From the NCBI GenBank assembly GCA_023391695.1, contig JAEWAK010000042.1:70909-134908 (forward strand): a stretch of 64,000 nt of DNA, written 5' to 3'. The notes beneath the pieces were generated by a model, which saw only the letters and a program-made list of their open reading frames with translations, was not told the DNA's origin and made no database searches. The stretch is from Bacillota bacterium (GTDB taxonomy: Bacteria; Bacillota; Clostridia; Lachnospirales; Lachnospiraceae). A program made the position numbers and the translations under genes. Positions 37,309 through 46,092 of the stretch are shown one piece after another (position 1 is the stretch's first letter; the number at the start of each line of letters is the position of its first letter).

Positions 37309-38334
37309 TTACGACATAAGTTTCCTGGTTGTCCGCCTTACAACCAGGCTGGTGGGGATCCGGGTTACACCAGGTTCATAGATTCCTTCACCGGCAATAA
37401 TGCTGCTTAGGATCTTTGCCGCTTCCCTTCCTATGCTGTCCCGGTCCTGATGGACGGTTGTAATGGCCGGCGATACGTATTCACAAAGCGGCAGGTCATC
37501 AAAACCGACCAGGGATATATCCTCCGGTATACGAAAACCCTGGCTGGTTAAAACCGAGACGGCTGCGGCAACATATTCGTCATAAGCCGCATATATGGCG
37601 GTCGGCATATCATCCCAGCACTGGCTCAGTAATTTCCGCACAGCCTGTTCACCGGATTCTCTTGTGTATTTTACAGCTTCAGCAAAATAGGCTTCCTTAC
37701 GTTCCAGCCCCTTTTTGTCCATAAATTCGATATAAGCTTCATACCGCTCTTTTGCAGCTATGCTTTCCTTTATATTCGAAGCAATATGTGCTATTTTCCT
37801 ATGGCCTAACAGGTACAGGTGTTCCAGGGCCTGTAAGGTTCCCATACGGTTATCGGATATTATGGTACACACATCCGGGTATATGGTTTCAACCGAAACT
37901 TTGGGCAGATCCGATTCCAGTACGCATTGAACGGAATCATTAAACTTGATACTGCCGGCAATAATCACACCGTCAACACCCCTTGAGTTGCATTTATCAA
38001 GCAGGGACATTTTTCCGGAGCCGGAGGAATTATTTAAAAAAATGGTATCATATCCGTACTGGCCGATGTTAAACTGGAAACTTTGCAGAATTTTATTAAA
38101 ATGAGGATGGACTATCCCCAGTCCTTTTTCTTCCGAATAGATTACACCTATAAGCCAGGATCTTTGGGTAGCCAATGTTCTGGCATAGTGGCTGGGTGTA
38201 TAACCGGTTTCTTCAATTGCTTTGTTTATGGCTTTTTTCGCTTTTTCACTTACACCGTAATAATTATTTATTACCTTTGATACGGTAGATATGGAGTAGC
38301 CCGTAATATTGGATATATCATATATTGTTAACAT
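37309..38334 (-). CDS. LacI-family transcriptional regulator
   Basis: A 341-residue repressor with the LacI helix-turn-helix at the very N-terminus (TIYDISNITGYSISTVSKVINNYYGVSEKAKKAI spread over residues 3-36). A periplasmic-binding-protein-like sugar sensor domain follows. The promoter upstream is perfect at the -10 box and carries a palindromic AAAGCGCTTT 11 bases downstream of it, so autoregulation is likely. It is the most upstream regulator of the carbohydrate block. Confidence 0.9.
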   Translation of the reverse strand: MLTIYDISNITGYSISTVSKVINNYYGVSEKAKKAINKAIEETGYTPSHYARTLATQRSWLIGVIYSEEKGLGIVHPHFNKILQSFQFNIGQYGYDTIFLNNSSGSGKMSLLDKCNSRGVDGVIIAGSIKFNDSVQCVLESDLPKVSVETIYPDVCTIISDNRMGTLQALEHLYLLGHRKIAHIASNIKESIAAKERYEAYIEFMDKKGLERKEAYFAEAVKYTRESGEQAVRKLLSQCWDDMPTAIYAAYDEYVAAAVSVLTSQGFRIPEDISLVGFDDLPLCEYVSPAITTVHQDRDSIGREAAKILSSIIAGEGIYEPGVTRIPTSLVVRRTTRKLMS

Positions 38335-38437
38335 TTTCTCCCCCTATAATAATAAAATATTATAAAAAGTCAAAGTGGTTTCCGCATTCCGATTTGCTGC
38401 ATACTCATAACCTGTTACAATTTATAAGGCAATTTGG

Positions 38438-38487
38438 AAAGCGCTTTATATTTACTTTATTATATTTCGTTTGCTTTGTGCCGTCAA
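38438..38487 (-). promoter_or_regulatory. lacI promoter and LacI-type operator
   Basis: On the minus strand TTGACG (38482-38487), 17 bases, TATAAT (38459-38464), then the palindrome AAAGCGCTTT at 38438-38447. The operator lies at about the transcription start, a classical repressing position for LacI or CcpA-type regulators. Confidence 0.75.
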
Positions 38488-38564
38488 TCTTTTTTGCAGC
38501 TCCGTTTAAAATTTTCGGGATTCTGCCTTCCCCGGTTATGGTCAGTTCAAATTTACAACACTGT

Positions 38565-39440
38565 CTAAAAGCGGACTTCACCGTCATAAGTCAGTATCGC
38601 TTTATATAAATCCGGCCGGCGGTCACGGAAGATTCCCCATTCAATCCGTTGTTCTGCAATCGCATCCAGATCAAATTCAGCCATTAATACGCTTTCTTTT
38701 GTTCTGTCCGCTTCCGCTATTTTCTCACCCACCGCATTGGTAATAAAGGAAGAACCATAGAATTTAATTTCAGAATCCCCTATTTTTTCACTGCCGACCC
38801 GGTTAGAAGCAACGACTGGCATTAAATTGCAGGCGGCATGTCCGATCATGCAGCGCTGCCAGTGATCCTTAGAATCCACTTCCGGGCTTTCCGGCTCGGA
38901 ACCTATGGCAGTGGGATAAAATAAGATCTCAGCCCCCATTAAAGCCATGCATCTTGCGGCTTCCGGGTACCACTGGTCCCAGCAGATACCCACTCCGATC
39001 TTTCCATATCTGGTATTCCAGACTTTAAATCCCGTATCTCCGGGATTAAAATAATATTTTTCTTCATACCCCGGTCCGTCGGGTATATGGCTCTTCCGGT
39101 AGACTCCCATGACTTCTCCGTCGGCATCGATTACGGCCAGTGCATTATACCTGGCATTGTTTTTCTTTTCATAAAAGCTGATTGGAAGCACCACTTCCAG
39201 CTCTTTTGCAATGGATTTGAAATGATTTATTGCTTTATTTTCGCTGACTTCCGTAGCGTAATTATAATAATCCGGTTTTTCTTTCTGGCAGAAATACAGA
39301 GTTTCAAACAATTCCTGAATTAATATGATCCGGGCGCCTTTCCCGGCTGCCTGGCGTACCAGGCGTTCCGCCTTTGCAATGTTATCCTCTATGTTCTCTG
39401 TGCAGCTCATCTGGGTAGCCGCAACTTTTACTTTTCTCAT
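38565..39440 (-). CDS. aguB: N-carbamoylputrescine amidase
   Basis: A 291-residue nitrilase-superfamily enzyme that hydrolyses N-carbamoylputrescine to putrescine, ammonia and CO2. The catalytic triad is visible as E in LIQELFET, K in GVYRKSHIPDG and C in VGICWDQWYPE. The flanking PDGPGYEEKYYF and the FYPTAIGSEP segment match AguB rather than generic nitrilases. It is downstream of the agmatine deiminase in the same direction. The ATG at 39440 with GAGGG upstream is preferred to an earlier in-frame start. Confidence 0.92.
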   Translation of the reverse strand: MRKVKVAATQMSCTENIEDNIAKAERLVRQAAGKGARIILIQELFETLYFCQKEKPDYYNYATEVSENKAINHFKSIAKELEVVLPISFYEKKNNARYNALAVIDADGEVMGVYRKSHIPDGPGYEEKYYFNPGDTGFKVWNTRYGKIGVGICWDQWYPEAARCMALMGAEILFYPTAIGSEPESPEVDSKDHWQRCMIGHAACNLMPVVASNRVGSEKIGDSEIKFYGSSFITNAVGEKIAEADRTKESVLMAEFDLDAIAEQRIEWGIFRDRRPDLYKAILTYDGEVRF

Positions 39441-39497
39441 TGTTCCCTCATTCCTGCGCACCTTTTCTGCGCATCTAAAGTTTGTACCAAGGTTTAG

Positions 39498-40544
39498 CTA
39501 GTACAGTGTCCGCTTGGTGCTTTTCAGTGGAGTCCCCGGCATTTGCTGGGTTATGCAGTGTACATTGCCGCCCTCTTTAATTAAAGGCATTCCGTCTGCT
39601 TTTACGATTTTTCGGTCTGTGAATATCTTTTGTAAAATATCTGTGGCCAAATCATCTGTTTCTGCGGCATCTTCACCGAATACCGGCAGGATAATTCCAT
39701 TGTTTACAATATAAAAGTTCAGATAACTTAAGGTTAATCTCACTCCGTTATAAAAACGGGCCGGCGGCTGGGGTATTTCAATTATTTTAAGTTTTCTTCC
39801 CTTAGCATCTGTTGCTTTCTTTAAAATATCCAAATTTTCCATGGTTATTTCATAATTGGGATCGCTTTTGTCATGGCAGGCCTGAAGCAGGATTGACCCC
39901 GGACCTGCAAAGCAGGCAATATTATCCACATGCCCGTCGGTCTCGTCTCCGTACAGGCCCTTGTTCAGCCAGATGATCTTACTGACGTTTAAATGCTTTT
40001 TTACTTCTTCTTCGATCTGTTCCCGGGTAAGTCCAGGATTCCGGTTCGGATGGAGCAGGCATTGCCTGGTCGTAAGCAGGGTGCCTTCCCCATCAACATG
40101 GATGGAGCCGCCCTCCAATACAAGGGGGGCATCCAAGTTTTTTACCTTATAGTAATTTAATACTTTTAAAGCGACTTCATTATCCAGGTCATAAGGCTTA
40201 TACTTTTCGCCCCAGGCATTAAACCGCCAGTTAATGCCCTGAAATTCCATATTGCCGTTCCGGATAAACGTAGGTCCGTTATCCCGGCACCAGGCATCAT
40301 TATGAGGGATTATGAGGATTTCGGCGAATGTCCCGCATATTCTCCGTACTTCCTTTTCATCCGCTTCATTCACGATTAACGTAACCGTCTCAAATTCCGA
40401 TATGGCCTTTGCTACGGCAGCATAACCTTCACATACTTCTTTATAATTATCCGGCCAGACTAAGGATTCCCTGACCGGCCATTCTATCAATGTCCTTTCG
40501 TGCCTTTCCCATTCCGCCGGCATAAAAAATTTACTTTCATCCAA
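39498..40544 (-). CDS. aguA: Agmatine deiminase
   Basis: An enzyme of about 348 residues that converts agmatine to N-carbamoylputrescine. It shows the family features MPAEWERHERTLIEWP, NDAWCRDNGPTF, FNAWGEKYKPYDLD, LEGGSIHVDGEGTLL and the catalytic cysteine in EGGNVHCITQQMPG. With AguB it forms the two-step plant-type route to putrescine. I chose the TTG at 40544 because GGAGG lies eight bases upstream; a longer in-frame reading (to 40616) has no ribosome site. Confidence 0.93.
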   Translation of the reverse strand: MDESKFFMPAEWERHERTLIEWPVRESLVWPDNYKEVCEGYAAVAKAISEFETVTLIVNEADEKEVRRICGTFAEILIIPHNDAWCRDNGPTFIRNGNMEFQGINWRFNAWGEKYKPYDLDNEVALKVLNYYKVKNLDAPLVLEGGSIHVDGEGTLLTTRQCLLHPNRNPGLTREQIEEEVKKHLNVSKIIWLNKGLYGDETDGHVDNIACFAGPGSILLQACHDKSDPNYEITMENLDILKKATDAKGRKLKIIEIPQPPARFYNGVRLTLSYLNFYIVNNGIILPVFGEDAAETDDLATDILQKIFTDRKIVKADGMPLIKEGGNVHCITQQMPGTPLKSTKRTLY

Positions 40545-40637
40545 TATTCCAACCTCCACATGAAAACCTGTATTCTTCATCCTATTTATTATACCCGGAC
40601 AGGCGCGGTCTGACAATCCCGATTTTAACCTTACTTG

Positions 40638-40732
40638 TTTCAGTCGAAGTTAATGCTTCGACTGAAATACCTGCGTAGCAGGTATAAGGTTATGAGCAAG
40701 TAGCGTAGCGGATTGCGAATATCCGCTTTGAC
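40638..40732. repeat. Hairpin cluster with dispersed repeat core
   Basis: It contains a perfect 12-bp stem (40638-40649 with 40656-40667), then an ACCTGC-GTA-GCAGGT hairpin (40669-40683). A third inverted repeat, gcgga with tccgc (40708-40712 with 40722-40726), follows, and its right half with loop is identical to the element at 2934-2952. No coding signal. It looks like a compound intergenic repeat or a transcript end. Confidence 0.55.
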
Positions 40733-40810
40733 CCCCGGCCTTTTACAGGAAGAAACCTCGTATTTTTATTCCTGTATTGACATCTTAAGATTAATTTTAC
40801 ATAATTGTAT

Positions 40811-40974
40811 TAGGGTGTGTCTGAAAACTCATTGCACCGTTCTGAACGCCCCACTTTGTGGTATACTGCGTCGTGATTTTGGGAACGTAGACCCGCTACG
40901 CCCCCAAAATCGCTCCTTGCCTCCCACAAAGTGGAACATTCAGCCCGGCACAAGCAGTTTTCAGACACACCCTA
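40811..40974. mobile_element. 164-bp terminal-inverted-repeat element (MITE-like)
   Basis: Perfect 19-bp terminal inverted repeats (40811-40829 and 40956-40974) enclose a second pair, CCACTTTGTGG with CCACAAAGTGG, and a third, GATTTTGGG with CCCAAAATC. No ORF fits. The whole can fold as one long hairpin. A solo copy of 15 bases of the terminus occurs at 61852-61866. MITE-like repeat or a mobile hairpin terminator are the alternatives. Confidence 0.6.
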
Positions 40975-41131
40975 GATAAACAAATCAGTTCCTATAAATT
41001 TATACCATAAAAACCAAAACATGTTCCCATAGTCAGATACGCGGCGGAAAAACACCGCCTTTTATTCGGAAGTTTGAAAAAGCAGCTTCCGGTAAATTAT
41101 ACTGTACTTATAGGGTAAAGAAGGTAATATT

Positions 41132-41986
41132 ATGATTCTGATAACTACGGCGCTTTATTGTGAAGCTCTGCCCTTCATACAGTTGTATCATTTAAAGAAA
41201 GATACTGCTTTTGTTAAATTCCAGGTTTTTAAGAATGAGGATATGCTGCTTCTGATTACAAAACCCGGTGCCGTTCAGGCTGCAATTGCCGTTGCTTCCT
41301 TATGTACCGCAATTGCTCCCGCGGCAGGGGATATCTTCCTGAATCTGGGGGTATGCGGTACCCACCGGGAAAGTGATTCCCTGGGCTCGGTTTTTTTATG
41401 CAATCAAATTATTGATAAAGAATCGAAGCGCAGCTTTTATCCGGATTTACTTTTGGCACATCCCTACGAAGAAAGGTGTGTTATTACAAGCCCGGTTATT
41501 ATAAATAATAAAGAAACAGATAGTGAACGAACCGGGTCATACCCCGGGGTTTATCTGATCGATATGGAAGCATCGGGTTTATTCCAGGCGGCCTCTTATT
41601 TTTATCAGCCGCACCAGATGATTTTTCTGAAAATAGTTTCTGATTATTTAAAGAATACGGATATGGCACCGGAGAAAATAACCGGACTGATACAGGGAAA
41701 TATGACTGCCATTACGGAATGGATAAGCCAGGTTAAGGACGGTTTTTCAAAAGCTGCTCCAACATTCACTTCCGAAGAAGAAAAACTTTTAACAGAACTG
41801 GCAGTAGACTTACGGTTATCCGTATCCTCAGAGCTTAAGCTTCGCCAGTTATTTAAATATTATAAATTAAAAGAAGGGGGCTTTGCCGGCAGGCTTAAGG
41901 GTTTTCTGTCCGATACACCGCTGCCCTGCAAAACAAAAACGGAAGGGAAGAAGTATTTTGAACAACTTAAGCAAACCTTTATTTAA
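41132..41986 (+). CDS. Nucleoside phosphorylase/nucleosidase-like protein
   Basis: A 284-residue protein of the purine phosphorylase fold related to MTA/SAH nucleosidases. The motifs NLGVCGTHRES and LIDMEASGLFQAA match the substrate-binding MEASG region of the family. About 80 extra C-terminal residues (from about residue 205), helical and charged, are not part of the standard fold. It overlaps the spore photoproduct lyase gene by 29 bases, so it probably supports that radical SAM enzyme, perhaps by removing 5'-deoxyadenosine-type by-products. That link is an inference. Confidence 0.72.
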   Translation: MILITTALYCEALPFIQLYHLKKDTAFVKFQVFKNEDMLLLITKPGAVQAAIAVASLCTAIAPAAGDIFLNLGVCGTHRESDSLGSVFLCNQIIDKESKRSFYPDLLLAHPYEERCVITSPVIINNKETDSERTGSYPGVYLIDMEASGLFQAASYFYQPHQMIFLKIVSDYLKNTDMAPEKITGLIQGNMTAITEWISQVKDGFSKAAPTFTSEEEKLLTELAVDLRLSVSSELKLRQLFKYYKLKEGGFAGRLKGFLSDTPLPCKTKTEGKKYFEQLKQTFI

Positions 41987-42983
41987 CCCTTTTTTCTCCC
42001 ATATTTACATTGAAAAAGAGGCTTTGGAGCATCCGAATACCAGGAAAATCCTGAATCAGTTTCCCAAAGCGGTGCATATAGAAATTAATCATTATAAAGA
42101 TGTGTTTTGCAGGAGCCATCAGAACTACCTGCTTCAAAAGCAGTCCCCCTGTTTAATCCTTGCCAAAAAGAGGAATACCTTCGTTTATGAAGGTGCGCCA
42201 GTCTGCCAGGATTTTGGAAACCGGCATTTTTATTATACCTCCACCGTCATGAACTGTTTTTATGACTGTGAATACTGCTATCTGCAGGGAATGTACCCTT
42301 CCGGGAATATTGTAATTTTTGTGAATCTGGAAGATTTCTTCCGGCCTGTGGAGGAACTTTTAAAAAAATTCCCGGTCTATTTATGTATATCATATGATAC
42401 GGATTTGCTGGCTTTTGAAAATATGCTGGGTTATGTCAGGGAATGGCTTAATTTTGCCGGACTTCATCCTGACCTGACCATTGAATTGCGGACGAAAAGC
42501 GCTAATTTTCATGCCCTGGATGAACAGAAAGCCCTGGATAATTTTATACTGGCCTGGACACTTACGCCCGATGCCATCCAAAAAAGCTGCGAACATCATA
42601 CCCCCTCTGTAAAGATAAGGCTCTCCTGCATAAAGAAGGCTATGGAGAAAGGCTTTCCGGTCCGTCTTTGTTTTGACCCGCTGTTATACCGTAAAGACTG
42701 GCCTTCCCTTTATGATGCCATGATAGAAACAGTCTTTTTGCAGTTACCCGCTGATAAAATCAGGGATGCCAGCCTTGGAGTATTCCGGGTATCCCACGAC
42801 TATTTAAAAAAGATGAGGAAACAGCGCCCTGATTCGGCCATTATCCAATACCCTTATGAAAACGACAACGGCGTCTGCCATTATGGCCGGGAGCTTTCCC
42901 GGGAAATGATCTCCCATGTCTATAACCGGCTGAAAGAATATATACCTGAGGAAAAAATTTATGTATGGAAGGAAACACACTAA
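41958..42983 (+). CDS. splB: Spore photoproduct lyase (radical SAM)
   Basis: An enzyme of about 341 residues that repairs the thymine dimer called spore photoproduct during germination, using an iron-sulphur cluster and SAM. The cluster motif is C100-FYD-C104-EY-C107 (CX3CX2C), unusual for radical SAM enzymes and diagnostic for this family. YICIEKEAL-type N-terminal and the YPYENDNGVCHYGREL C-terminal segment also fit. The TTG at 41958 has GGAAGGGAAG upstream; an ATG at 41883 lies inside the preceding gene with no ribosome site. The stop at 42983 abuts the next start. Confidence 0.88.
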   Translation: MNNLSKPLFNPFFSHIYIEKEALEHPNTRKILNQFPKAVHIEINHYKDVFCRSHQNYLLQKQSPCLILAKKRNTFVYEGAPVCQDFGNRHFYYTSTVMNCFYDCEYCYLQGMYPSGNIVIFVNLEDFFRPVEELLKKFPVYLCISYDTDLLAFENMLGYVREWLNFAGLHPDLTIELRTKSANFHALDEQKALDNFILAWTLTPDAIQKSCEHHTPSVKIRLSCIKKAMEKGFPVRLCFDPLLYRKDWPSLYDAMIETVFLQLPADKIRDASLGVFRVSHDYLKKMRKQRPDSAIIQYPYENDNGVCHYGRELSREMISHVYNRLKEYIPEEKIYVWKETH

Positions 42984-43676
42984 ATGAAAGCAGCAATTGT
43001 CACCGGAGCCTCGTCCGGAATCGGGCTGGAAATCAGCAAAATACTGTTAGCCAAAGCTTATAAAGTATATGGCATCGGAAGGAATTTCACAGATACGCTC
43101 CTGTCTTCGGAGCATTTTGTAAGAATAACCTGTGATATTGCCAAAACTTCAGAACTGGCTGCAAAAATAAATGAAATCCGGCAGTCTGACGAAATCCATA
43201 TATTGGTCAACAATGCCGGCGTCGGTTATTTTGGCCCCCACGAAGAACTAAATCCCAAAAAAATCCATGAGATGGTGGCGGTTAACCTGGAAGCCCCCAT
43301 GATACTGACCCAATTACTGCTCCGGGATTTAAAGAAGCATGCCGGATACATTATTAATATTTCCTCCGTAACGGCTCATAAATCCAATACCCACGGCTGT
43401 GCCTACGGAGCCACGAAAGCCGGCCTTACCAGTTTTACCGAGAGCCTCTTTGATGAAGTCAGAAAATATGGCGTAAAGGCCGTAACCATACACCCGGATA
43501 TGACGAAATCCAATTTCTACCGGAATGCCAATTTTTCCGAAGGCAGTACGGCAGATACTTATCTGCTGCCGGAAGAGGTTGCCGCTGCAGTGGATATGAT
43601 TTTAAACCAGCGGGAAGGAATGCTCCTGTCCGAGATCACCATAAAACCCCAAAAGCATCAGATAAAGAAAAGGTAA
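42984..43676 (+). CDS. Short-chain dehydrogenase/reductase
   Basis: A 230-residue Rossmann-fold oxidoreductase. The NAD(P)-binding motif is TGASSGIGLEI, the structural NNAG is LVNNAGVGYFG, and the catalytic S, Y and K are in NISSVTAHKS and YGATKAG. It starts directly after the splB stop, so the three genes nucleosidase-like, splB and this one form a translationally coupled operon. The substrate is unknown. Confidence 0.87.
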   Translation: MKAAIVTGASSGIGLEISKILLAKAYKVYGIGRNFTDTLLSSEHFVRITCDIAKTSELAAKINEIRQSDEIHILVNNAGVGYFGPHEELNPKKIHEMVAVNLEAPMILTQLLLRDLKKHAGYIINISSVTAHKSNTHGCAYGATKAGLTSFTESLFDEVRKYGVKAVTIHPDMTKSNFYRNANFSEGSTADTYLLPEEVAAAVDMILNQREGMLLSEITIKPQKHQIKKR

Positions 43677-43875
43677 ATCAGAAATTCCATGATAGGATTT
43701 GGATATCAAAAGCCCAATTTAATGTTTCGAGTGAATACAGTATATATATTCAATTAGCTGCCTTTCCCTCGAACACTATATTTTTACAAGAATTCCTTTT
43801 CTTCCATCATCTGTATGAATTTACCGGCAATCACCGGGTCAAAACTTTTTATGGGTTATTTTGCCAAATTTCGGA

Positions 43876-44802
43876 TCAATTTCCATGTATGCCTTTAATT
43901 TTATCTTTATCCAGTACGATCTCCTGTCCATACGCAGCCCTTGTAAACATTTTTTCTGCTTCCGCTAAAGGCAGCCCTTTCAATATCATGTGATTGGGAT
44001 CCGTCTCACCCAGACCGCTTTTATAGAGGGAATAAATATACCCTACTCCCTGGGGAAGGAAGCCAAGCAGCCTGGCTCCTATGGAATCCGCCGCCAGGGC
44101 ATCGGTGGAAGCGATTACAAGCCCTTTTGTATCCACGGTTTTCCCTTCTGACGGCCCGGTGCCGATCATGGCTTTGTCCGCACTGATTATTGCCAGGTCA
44201 ATGGGCATTTTTTTTGCCATGGCCCCAATAAAGCCATGGAGGTCTTCATGAATTCCCAAATTCTTTTTGGGAAAGCCATGGATCTCTGCAGGCGGCCAGC
44301 CCAGGGCAATATTTTTGATGGAGGCAGTGACCGTAGCTTCCTCATGCTGCTTTAACTGGGAGAAACTGATTAGGACATCCGTTTTTTCGATCAGATTATT
44401 GATTTTGGTTTTCGGAATAACAGAGTGTTCCAGCTCCAGTTCCGTAAAAGGTCCGTGATTCAGGTCGACAAACCGGACATCTTCCTCTTCAATGATTTTA
44501 TCGTATCCGTTGGCTTTAAATACATTCCCCGTTTCCTCCCCGCCGGAACCTGCCGCCACTATGATTTCCCCGGGACGATATCTTTTCACATACCGAATCA
44601 GTTCCTTCAGGGTATGAGGCCCTACAACGGTTCCGGTCTCCGGCGGCTTTGAATTTACCCAGTTTGGGGTAATTACAACTACTTCCCCTTCTTTTATAAT
44701 TTCATTGACCGGCAGCAAATCCAGGGCTTCCGTTAAAGATTGCTGCTCAGCTTTACTTCCCGCTATGCTGACATATGGCTGTTTTACTTTTTTCTCTCTC
44801 AT
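43876..44802 (-). CDS. DUF362 domain protein
   Basis: A protein of about 308 residues. It has the DUF362 signature: VVVITPNWVNSKPPETG near the N-terminus, then DVLISFSQLKQHEEATVTASIKN and IGTGPSEGKTVDTKGLVIASTDALAADSIG. Family members, often next to iron-sulphur proteins, are of unknown function. This one lacks the ferredoxin cysteine motifs found in some relatives. The ATG at 44802 follows AGGAG; an earlier in-frame start has no site. Confidence 0.82.
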   Translation of the reverse strand: MREKKVKQPYVSIAGSKAEQQSLTEALDLLPVNEIIKEGEVVVITPNWVNSKPPETGTVVGPHTLKELIRYVKRYRPGEIIVAAGSGGEETGNVFKANGYDKIIEEEDVRFVDLNHGPFTELELEHSVIPKTKINNLIEKTDVLISFSQLKQHEEATVTASIKNIALGWPPAEIHGFPKKNLGIHEDLHGFIGAMAKKMPIDLAIISADKAMIGTGPSEGKTVDTKGLVIASTDALAADSIGARLLGFLPQGVGYIYSLYKSGLGETDPNHMILKGLPLAEAEKMFTRAAYGQEIVLDKDKIKGIHGN

Positions 44803-45506
44803 TGCTGCTCCTGTTATATCCGGCGAAGGCAAAAGTACCCTTCCGTTCCGTATTCTTAATATAATCGTTTCAGATTATTTATAACCGCTTAAAAGGTTTT
44901 ATATTCATCCAAACCAACCTTTACATTAAGAACCGCATTAAGGCCGGTATACTGGGATGTAATTTCTAATCATGCACAAAACTTTTGGCCTGCCGGGGAA
45001 AAATAAAAAATCCCCAAATAAAACCGGGAATTTTTTATGGCTTACTATTTTGATTTTTTGGAAGAACCTGATGAAGAAGATGATGCCGATGACTGCGGTG
45101 ACGATTTTTCGGATCCTTGTTTCTTCTTAGGCGCCTTCTTTGGATTTTTATCTCCCATGTTCATTCACCACCTTTTTATTATTTTAGTGATATTATAAAA
45201 TATTGTATCGCTTAAAGGGCTTATTGTCAAACTTATTTTTCCAGTTCGTCCCATATTTTCACTTTGATTTCTCTTCAAAATGAGACAATTTTTTATAGAA
45301 ACCAGGCCGGTCCTGAAATTTTTTTACCTACCCCTGATGTTTTAAACAGAGTAATATGTTATAATATTACGAAAGATGTAACTAATTCCCTCTAACGGTA
45401 AAAGAACAAAGAAATTCCCTCAAATAGATTTACAGGCACTGTTCGTTGAAACCGCAGTACCTGAATTGTGGCCATAAGAAAAATAACAGGTTAAGGAGTG
45501 TTTATT
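44803..45506. other. Large gap holding one small gene
   Basis: Between the DUF362 gene and the isochorismatase-like gene. The only coding signal I see is the 37-residue protein at 45045-45158 (minus). A weak hairpin with T-run on the minus strand lies at 45006-45037, just past its stop. The rest is A/T-rich and without structure that I can name. Confidence 0.4.
45045..45158 (-). CDS. Small Lys/Ser-rich protein
   Basis: A 37-residue protein beginning MGDKNPKKAPKKK and continuing as a serine run that ends SGSSKKSK. The AAGGTGG site nine bases upstream of the ATG at 45158 fits; an ATG six bases further out is too close to it. The MGxKNPKKxPKKK opening recurs in small proteins of many Firmicutes, as far as I remember. 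The strong positive charge suggests binding to nucleic acid or ribosome, but nothing else supports that. Confidence 0.6.
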   Translation of the reverse strand: MGDKNPKKAPKKKQGSEKSSPQSSASSSSSGSSKKSK

Positions 45507-46031
45507 ATGAGTAAAAAAGCTTTACTGGTAATCGATGTACAAAATGACTTAGTGGCAGAACACCCATACCGGGAAGAGGTTATGATAAACTCCCTGTTCA
45601 ACTTAGTCTCTGCCTGTAGAAGCAAGGATATTGAAGTAATTTATGTACAGCATGACGGGGATGAAGAGGAATTGACCCCCGGCTCAGACGGCTGGCAGAT
45701 TTATGACGCTATAAAACCTGCCTCATTTGAAAAGGTATTCCATAAGAATTATAACAGTGCCTTTAAAAACACCGGCTTAAAAGATTACCTGGAGAGCAAA
45801 GGCATTAACACCTTAATCATCGGAGGAATGCAGACTGAATACTGTATCGATACCAGCTGCAAGGTGGCCTTTGAATACGGTTATGATTTAATTATAGCAG
45901 AAGATGCCGTATCAACCTTTGACCGGGCCGACATGACCGGTCAAGAACTGTGCCGGTTTTATCTTTACGGCATATGGAATAACCGTTTCGGAACCGTGAA
46001 AGACAGCGAAGAAATAATAAATACCTTATAA
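45507..46031 (+). CDS. Isochorismatase-family cysteine hydrolase
   Basis: A 174-residue hydrolase. The Asp of LLVIDVQNDL, a Lys in FHKNYNSAF and the nucleophilic Cys of IGGMQTEYCIDTSC form the family triad. Relatives hydrolyse nicotinamide, N-carbamoyl amines and similar amides. The substrate here is unknown. ATG at 45507 lies eight bases from AAGGAG. No operon partner. Confidence 0.87.
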   Translation: MSKKALLVIDVQNDLVAEHPYREEVMINSLFNLVSACRSKDIEVIYVQHDGDEEELTPGSDGWQIYDAIKPASFEKVFHKNYNSAFKNTGLKDYLESKGINTLIIGGMQTEYCIDTSCKVAFEYGYDLIIAEDAVSTFDRADMTGQELCRFYLYGIWNNRFGTVKDSEEIINTL

Positions 46032-46092
46032 ACCGTAATTCTTTCCGTGTGATTGATATTCCTTTGAGCCAACCTTTTATAACCGCCTAAAT

